DNA of 64,000 nt from an uncultured Clostridia bacterium. Its GTDB lineage: Bacteria; Bacillota; Clostridia; Christensenellales; UBA1242. Below are positions 60,301-64,000 of the stretch, one piece after another. Location of the stretch: contig CANSRZ010000002.1 of NCBI GenBank assembly GCA_947649575.1, positions 132,049 through 196,048 of the forward strand, written 5' to 3'. Position numbers and translations under genes: made by a program. Within the stretch, counting starts at the first letter, position 1, and each line of letters opens with the position of its first letter. Below the pieces are notes generated by a model. It saw only the letters and a program-made list of their open reading frames with translations, had not been told where the DNA came from and searched no databases.

Positions 60301-63300
60301 GGCTATGCTGATATTGATAGAGACGGCAAGACAAGTGGATATACTTATCTTGAAAAGCGCGTGCTTAAAGATTATGATTTGACAACTTTAAGAGCAAGCG
60401 GAACACTTAATGTTCAAGGTCAAGTGGCAGGCGGACTTGTTGGCTATCAAGGACGTCAAACTTATATTATGGACGCTGGTGTCACAATTGACGGAAATGG
60501 AAGTGAAAACTCTTCTCATATTGTTGCAACAAAATTCTATGCAGGTGGCGTGATTGGTCAAGCAAGCTCTGCAATGAGTCAATTGTTTGCAGTGCATAAT
60601 AGCGAATTTCAAAATTCAATTGAAAGCAATATTTCAACTTATTACAGCGGAAGCACAACGGCTGAAAGAGGAATTCTTGACTTGTTTGCAACAGGTGCAG
60701 ACGAAGAAAAATATTCTCAAAAAGCAGTTGGTGGACTTGTTGGAATTGCAACAGGTGGAAGCTTGGTTGTAAGCTATTCAAAACTTAACGCAGTGTCAAA
60801 CAATGCAGACTATGCAGGTGGCGTGATTGGAACAATCAGCACTGCTGGGGTTGAGCAATATTCTTTCAGCAATGGTGCAACTGATGAATGGGGCAATTTC
60901 TTGATTCATGAGGTTTATGCTACTGGCGATGTCAGAGCAAGATATGTCGCAGACCCAATTACTTCAAAAGAAACAAGCGGAAAAGCTGGCGGAATTGTTG
61001 GCTCTATTGCTACAAACTCAATTGTAAAATTGATGACAGTCAATGTGATGAATATGCTTAGCGTTTACAACTATGCAACAAATTCTGATTTCACGACAGA
61101 AACTGGCTCAGGTGAATTCTTTACAAGACTTGGTGTTTATGCAATCGCTGGCGAAGTTGGCGGAACAATCAACAATAACGGAACTTTAAATGCAATGAAT
61201 TTAAGAAATACATTGTCATTTGTTGAATATGCAAAAAAAGGTGATAATGATAGTGTATCGTTTGAGCCATCTGTTGGCTTTGTAAAAGATTATTCTGGCT
61301 CTGCTTTTGCAGGAACAACTGCAAATGTTTCAGCATATCCAGGATACTCAGTAGAACAACCTCAAGACCATTTCTATATCTCACTATATACAAGCATTAT
61401 CAACGCAGAACAAAATGGCTATCAATTGACTTTTGGCTTGTTTATAGGCTCACGTATTTGGAACACAAACAACTGGACTCAAACAAGCGTTCAACTTTAT
61501 CCATCAATCAGATATACTGTTGCGGAAGAAGTGTTTGTATGGCTTGACGCTTATGATGCTTCAATTGAAGAAGTGTTCAGGACAATAAGCGCTTCGCCAA
61601 CAACAGAAATTCGTGTGCGCGGACAGGCAAGTCCAAACTCAACAATTGTGACTGATATTAATCTTGCTGATTACTGGGCAAGAAAAGGATATTCAAATCG
61701 TTATATTGATACCTTTAATGGAAACATGATTTGGTCGCGTGACTTTGGCGTTAAGCCTGGTGCAGAGGTAGGCAATGATGCGCCTAGGATTATTCTGGAC
61801 AGACCTCTTTTCAATGCTATTGGAGCTGGGGCAAGCATTAATGGTGTTAGTTTCCAACTTGGCACAGGTGTTGAGTCTTCATCTGAACAAGAAAACGGGT
61901 CAACTTTCACAAATAATGGCACTGCTTATAGTGGTGCAATTTGTGCAGGAGGTATCACAAGTGCAAACATAGCAGCGATTAATATTTATGTTAAAGAAAC
62001 AGTTAATCTTAAAGCTGGGAATAACAATTCTTCTGTTGGCTTGCTTGCGACAAACATTACAAGTACAGCGATTAACACAATCAGAATTATTCCTGAAACG
62101 AGAGCTCTGTTAAATGTTATAAATTCTAGTGATAATCTCTCTAGTGTTGGCTTGATTGCAGGTGCTTATGCACAAAATGATGAATTAGAGTCTAAAACTA
62201 TAAGCGGACTGTCAATAGGCCCAGCACAAGAAACAGAAATACAAGCGATTTCATTTAGTAGTATAAATGGCACTACTAATGGCGTTAGTAACCCTCTTAA
62301 CATTGGCTTATTCTTTGGCAGTGTTAGCAAAGGAGGCAATTCTGCCACAGGAGAACCTGCTCAAGAACTTGATTTCACTCTTGGACAAGTAGATAATCAA
62401 GACACAAGTTGCTATAAAATCAATCTTGCCAATTTGAGTGGGGCTTCACATGTAAACGTAGGTGGCGGTGTTGGCTCATTATCAGGGGCTAGAGTTAATT
62501 TTAGCGGCAACGGTGGAACGATTATCAATACTGGAATTGAGATAAATACAAGCGTTGGCGAGCTTAACGCAGGCTTAATGATAGGAACTTCTGATTCAAG
62601 CCTTACAAACTTGAACGGCAATGGCGGAATTGTTAAAGGATATTTGTTACAAGGTAGTAATGAAAATAATTCAATAACTAACGCAAACATTGGTGGCTTT
62701 ATTGGGCAATCAACTGGTGCAATAAGCCTTGCGAATATCAAGTCAGAATTTGTTGTAAAACAAGGAACTTCAAGATGGGACGGTGATTCTTTCAGAAAAG
62801 ATCATATTGATACTATTGAGATAGACAAACCAAGCAATCTTGCAACACCTATCACAGTCTCTAACACTGCAAATGTTGGCGGTCTTGTTGGACTTGCTAC
62901 AAATTCATTCACATACACTGGCAGCACAAGCGCAGACAGCGCTCCATCAATAAATGAAAACTATCAACCTCTTGCAATCAATGCAAAAACTGTAAACCTT
63001 GGCGGCATTTTAGGTCAGGGCAATGGTTCAGCCGCAATAAGTGGGTTTGTTAAATCAAATGCAACATTATTGGGATACTATACACCTCAAAACGAAACAA
63101 AAACAGAAACGGTTGCTAATTATTATGCTTATGTTGGTGGCTTAATTGGTAATATTGCTGCACCAAAACAAACTAGTGGAGCTGGCGCTCAGACATCACA
63201 AGCACAAGTAACAATTCAAGGAGTTGCTACAGGTGGAGTTACGCACGCTTCTATGTATGTAGGCTCACAGATTTATACAAATAATAATGCAGTTGTTGGC

Positions 63301-64000
63301 GGAATTATTGGCAGAATGGTTAATACAAATTCTAACAATACAATTTCTGGCACAGTCTTTGGCGGTGCGTATAAATTCTTTGGCGGAAATCAAGTTGTGT
63401 TTGGTGGAACAGTTGGTCGCAGTGATGTTGCAACATTATCTTATAACGCAAACTTTGGCGATGTATTCAATATTGGTAAAAAACATTTAGATACCTATGT
63501 TTTTGGCGGAATTGTTGGTTGGGGCGAGCAAAGCATGACAGCAAACAACAATTACAGCATGGTAACAAATCATAATGCTTCAACTTATACCGAGGCCACT
63601 TCAAAAGTTTGGGCAATGTTTGGTCAAAACATTAGCTTAACGAAAGAAAGCAATCACAACTATTACAACCATGCAGTGTCAATGGCAATTGATGGCTTTG
63701 GACAAGATATGGCTTATAAGACAGCTTATGACCAAGACCAAGACTATATGGGTTATGGCAATGCTTTGCGAGGAAATGACAACACAATACTCAATTTCTT
63801 GTTCAGTAATTATCAGTTGCAAAATTTGCTTGGTGCAGATATTGAAGATATTGCAGGCACAAAACTTAATCCTATTAAGTTTGATAGTAAAATTGTTAAT
63901 TCTGAAAAAACAACAATTGACAATGATGGAGTAACAATCAGCACAAATACAAATGGTATAAAATATTATGTTTTGACGGCAGATGTTGAATTGGATTTAA
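51307..64000 (+). CDS. Giant lipoprotein-type surface protein with GLUG-like repeats, 3' partial
   Basis: A single frame with a GAGGAGG site is open from 51307 to the right edge, more than 4,230 codons. The N-terminus is a signal peptide (MKKIWIALLSIFVLVGGITF) ending at SAC, with the lipid-anchor Cys at residue 23. Residues about 28-130 resemble a bacterial Ig-like domain (GISEGTTQVVVTCLDNSKVF). From about residue 1,170 the protein has many glycine-rich repeats of the GLUG type, such as YAGGVVGINNGTLNNVKVLG, CVGGVVGQNNGSITSARFEI and LAGFVGVNTGRIISSFVEGV, spread through the rest of the window and separated by long beta-rich blocks. This architecture suggests a long stalk for adhesion or for binding host or plant polymers. 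No catalytic domain is recognised, and the C-terminus is not seen. The shorter frames on either strand here are shadows. Confidence 0.9.
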   Translation, partial: MKKIWIALLSIFVLVGGITFSACGKKQVSLSLSSTSETICIDANKEEELHIVTATVQGVDDGVVSAVPNSSGIVKVETVYNSTTKRNEITLTGISEGTTQVVVTCLDNSKVFDTITVTVYSDILGMEEKSHDMFESGKSPFYAVRGDNISLSHQNLITFTNGTRENCRKDIEWHLVEETSNASIQNDILTVNSNYAENTIQIYASSLYDPSIQTQPITLTVVDKIEKESIQISYAPKLTMPFTPIDEVDGTIRIVPNDPNDENYNGYIRLSFAGSQRLDVEPIVTGANIEGYQIVKVARIGEPVISGSGSDARIVYTYRIFPLDQYVDGQGHTVYNPAVNGDNQLIFNAKYSEFEYSVNTDSVEVETYEKIKELNVYDENGAEIPDGQIIYTSYQNIYGKQLNIELLPVTVVGKTGQYSIEVIYDINTPNIENITENTLKFYYRSRQGNYVAIDMKKREGTSNVFETSNFADAQQIYVIAGDGFVTSIPGVTVRFTSRDNNDVSQELHLTLYKSATSLTFENQTDLAIVAPTDEASVKTIPVRFELKGQTSIVGLRTESFGKGFSVSQPYGAEAGEDSVVFWVDVKIEEIGITSNGWYKICHENGIQSQEFDVSLFLPFTDARFEYDLGENNPAVTDSTTHSTENIPDLKEGLYRLNNGELTLVPNAMTSLAYLQLKTASSVQLIPTNNRAGGYDAEARVEFRYLDLVTGEKGNEATFDTLSANDIYKNVMNNPNSGLSSYIGMARDYTITTNNYAGKTYLVAIFTGKDRDYQDVQYVRIIKIETHVAVGAMATKDGTVTVYATNSVNDPELARYNVEISLGDNLIMPVTYSEFDRFDFYSTNYRYPQDSTQSSITWEENYYSISNVTIDGKVLKFTIIGNTTKGNPIVPDTLIVSYNYKNVRSSVSISVRVLNADRVTSVQWNNSNEEGIYFEIDKDNISSADNSFVLVTSTAPSNAKDQSLDYYVTDKEGNRANFVSVGEVAGRGVVTLNANTGASGYLYILPRDASNNEFISFSYYVKNGQAVAFDDVENHVGMPVEGVIAKNQLGLNYRDGLTGFDYLIKYGFFKTNALSDNEISFENILIKIPVTIADGKSFDTAYRLYNSADFDEIQRFSYYIVMNSVVLKDWKGINNFNGGIKGWRDDITINLAGSSLSFIDVLNQADNDEGGVIDLTFTGSVIGGGFVANINYGTIDNVKVDVNLSESTALSSTVDGAGLDYAGGVVGINNGTLNNVKVLGASVSGADCVGGVVGQNNGSITSARFEIYTFANGENTLSAETVVGGIVGEAVSGSITLSFAYDYTLETADDKTASNLSGTTIGAIAGVVNGNTTISESFGVVNIVNAFGNITNNNLSTYNNITNIYTGYYDSNEEYKIYTSKLGNSAWVSNGQTGFLAYVNGEDKEHLKNVYQDMPLTAEEINNAQFKEVEKTYNKNSSFNQTLPTQNGNGIVFYYSAGDNVYDDMTSSERNDLLALNTILLTDIFGEIAPRLNVISSDVNALEVTNNALIVKKCGSVTLTISSKQNYKNNKHINIDIIYALSDLRADWSAGASYTEVTNGSTVEAQRESSVVVRYQFKNEVISLGSGGRDFTLLQTSYNFVNQIEESLNNDSKFNSKPTTIVSGNILTIATTNTSYAESIATTSIKVNKYDAESEFGKAIQGKFKHMFNLSLFEGALNLSLSQNELPITPSAVGVLDVELITNNENDFIEIDIAFDGIKLDKNPDTRTGNRFEYSLPGSTEVRLIATINKISESKQESDGKTVIKYRVNFEVAENYKGQINDLQEYDVTVHSSSNVKDKSFVLKVSRQNFTNIEMTSYMTEGIYRAETNTTTYTIGRASSVFKPGDVALLAINVNPTYAYYDYFTLTLTSGSNINLDAVTMTYMNRYLDSENTYRDATAQQITGGLQINQKPETTQDLARLVFKIWINPNMRQDANLRFTIAFYENGKQEPIDVAHKPISISYLAEPELRVDGNSENAVVSRGTVVPVEVEVNYDQTVNLETASIRNVERGIYLSSFGEPVINEQTGRKIYTASLQADVTAMLRDDATEFYVYVTVSRVINGVIETKNTEVNVRLVNFTIDAENGVEIKHEESNNNFTAYMGVAKQLSFGYDIYPTTYSYAINNAEQVRKVAELNQERIKFNNTGYYREFVDTSVEGQTKDNLYSINYKYVRGENNTVSLRAVPVWERLAFWSESRNNWVPIYNTTTGLFNDAGGNYQFDITTAGTLVVTGLKLSTSSTRFRLQTYIQNGSGEQNIATKEYYFTMDCSAYSSENLPLCIWDEDDFNDIREGEAQDYILMNDLVLNDYTPFSTSSIRSLDGNGFTIYLNSFNTEQTGNNLRLALFNEVTAGTTLKNIRVNIYNAGQIVADVSTYKNVEVAGFAITNSGIITNCEVVAFYMDNEKNTSRLSGDVGLNIKYVNGKGNSEETYLNDSDASFNSSVAGFVLTNNGNITNSRVGGEKVALLVKGESIREEDDKNPEVKASYVDLEEFNIIAQGDMAGFVLENSAGAVASSYAKRIGMRNKSNSTNRYLAGFVGVNTGRIISSFVEGVKGENETDNYCIQGSNLTSKLGVIAGFAYTNSSVIHDCYSNILISNNSDENYIYLATGFVYTNESEGLVENCYSASQVMFSKFSQMNFTGISVDGEPQNHGQYLNNYYYSRSSGGSAGSIEDKFVLNTTELKDVSNENYFYGFAFASSSAAGDGVWYMDEFAGPKLVEPEKIAYSNRRYSVTDFVNDEGKQYVLPYNIVELDNRELSTSYGGRDNPIIIRTASEFDKVMGSASDSDINKNFNENEIFGSYRLVDDVDLAELFTSSSDTTFNLGSTTRAFTGTFMGNGFDINNLSISSRNRNFAYGMFASVENAVLVNFNLSYNNVINNQAAMVGALAGLVRNSKIVNVEITANTNAVVEGATFVGGLAGMVLGDSYIKNISIVNSNVISDRFISSLDEVDGVFTEKSANKLRTDYSSIVGDSLITSITAGFANDLFNKVANYSYAGGLIGYADIDRDGKTSGYTYLEKRVLKDYDLTTLRASGTLNVQGQVAGGLVGYQGRQTYIMDAGVTIDGNGSENSSHIVATKFYAGGVIGQASSAMSQLFAVHNSEFQNSIESNISTYYSGSTTAERGILDLFATGADEEKYSQKAVGGLVGIATGGSLVVSYSKLNAVSNNADYAGGVIGTISTAGVEQYSFSNGATDEWGNFLIHEVYATGDVRARYVADPITSKETSGKAGGIVGSIATNSIVKLMTVNVMNMLSVYNYATNSDFTTETGSGEFFTRLGVYAIAGEVGGTINNNGTLNAMNLRNTLSFVEYAKKGDNDSVSFEPSVGFVKDYSGSAFAGTTANVSAYPGYSVEQPQDHFYISLYTSIINAEQNGYQLTFGLFIGSRIWNTNNWTQTSVQLYPSIRYTVAEEVFVWLDAYDASIEEVFRTISASPTTEIRVRGQASPNSTIVTDINLADYWARKGYSNRYIDTFNGNMIWSRDFGVKPGAEVGNDAPRIILDRPLFNAIGAGASINGVSFQLGTGVESSSEQENGSTFTNNGTAYSGAICAGGITSANIAAINIYVKETVNLKAGNNNSSVGLLATNITSTAINTIRIIPETRALLNVINSSDNLSSVGLIAGAYAQNDELESKTISGLSIGPAQETEIQAISFSSINGTTNGVSNPLNIGLFFGSVSKGGNSATGEPAQELDFTLGQVDNQDTSCYKINLANLSGASHVNVGGGVGSLSGARVNFSGNGGTIINTGIEINTSVGELNAGLMIGTSDSSLTNLNGNGGIVKGYLLQGSNENNSITNANIGGFIGQSTGAISLANIKSEFVVKQGTSRWDGDSFRKDHIDTIEIDKPSNLATPITVSNTANVGGLVGLATNSFTYTGSTSADSAPSINENYQPLAINAKTVNLGGILGQGNGSAAISGFVKSNATLLGYYTPQNETKTETVANYYAYVGGLIGNIAAPKQTSGAGAQTSQAQVTIQGVATGGVTHASMYVGSQIYTNNNAVVGGIIGRMVNTNSNNTISGTVFGGAYKFFGGNQVVFGGTVGRSDVATLSYNANFGDVFNIGKKHLDTYVFGGIVGWGEQSMTANNNYSMVTNHNASTYTEATSKVWAMFGQNISLTKESNHNYYNHAVSMAIDGFGQDMAYKTAYDQDQDYMGYGNALRGNDNTILNFLFSNYQLQNLLGADIEDIAGTKLNPIKFDSKIVNSEKTTIDNDGVTISTNTNGIKYYVLTADVELDL

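Noticed and set aside
51550-63934. Many open frames of 60-110 codons on both strands in the last 12.7 kb
   Set aside because: All are shadows of the one long frame beginning at 51307; they lack ribosome sites and keep the codon pattern of the main frame.
1-64000. CRISPR array
   Set aside because: No regularly spaced direct repeats with unique spacers were seen; the tandem repeat at 10125 has no spacers.

Overview
The window is AT-rich DNA with AGGAGG-type ribosome binding sites, standard stop-codon use and Bacillota-style housekeeping genes (uvrA, engB, a RumA-type rRNA methylase, tilS, lemA, yitT, gpmI). It looks like an uncultured Firmicute, probably a gut clostridium or relative. The lineage is an inference from gene content; no rRNA is present.

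Bases 1 to about 23,800 are a prophage that enters from the left edge, so integrase and replication genes are not seen. Order: accessory and DNA-modification genes (GIY-YIG protein, a frameshifted and an intact DNA methylase, an HNH fusion, coiled-coil proteins), a sigma-like late regulator, a 500-base non-coding region with a strong extended -10 promoter, terminator and tRNA-like fold, then terminase small and large subunits, portal, acidic scaffold, capsid, MuF-C-type protein, connectors, a phi29-gp9-like tail knob, an inverted lipoprotein moron with its own promoter, a large fibre with Asp-box repeats, two tandem fibre-tip/accessory cassettes and membrane proteins. This is a short-tailed phage with terminase packaging. 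No endolysin was recognised. A two-gene NHEJ operon (Ku plus a ligase-only LigD) follows directly.

Bases 25.6-31 kb hold tRNA-Ile(GAT), tRNA-Gly(CCC) and small accessory genes: a membrane-anchored C39-like protease, a flavin-binding oxidase-like protein, DUF3781, and a DUF488 plus dual-OB pair. Three consecutive genes share a nearly identical promoter. The segment also contains a truncated hydrolase, an orphan promoter and a deletion scar.

Bases 31-51 kb are chromosomal core: uvrA, engB-rumA, tilS, lemA, a YitT protein, a lipid kinase, a ferritin-like protein, an XRE regulator, an amidase, tRNA-Leu(TAG), gpmI and a TtcA-like protein, with hypothetical genes between. Several (uvrA, engB, the lipid kinase, the C39 gene) have consensus promoters placed so that transcription should start on or next to the A of the ATG, with no ribosome binding site: predicted leaderless mRNAs. 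A 430-residue unknown gene has a consensus promoter with two TGTGTA-N5-TACACA-type operators and is flanked by identical terminators.

From 51,307 to the right edge one reading frame stays open for more than 4,230 codons. It encodes a giant lipoprotein signal-bearing surface protein with Ig-like and GLUG-like repeats; its end lies outside the window.
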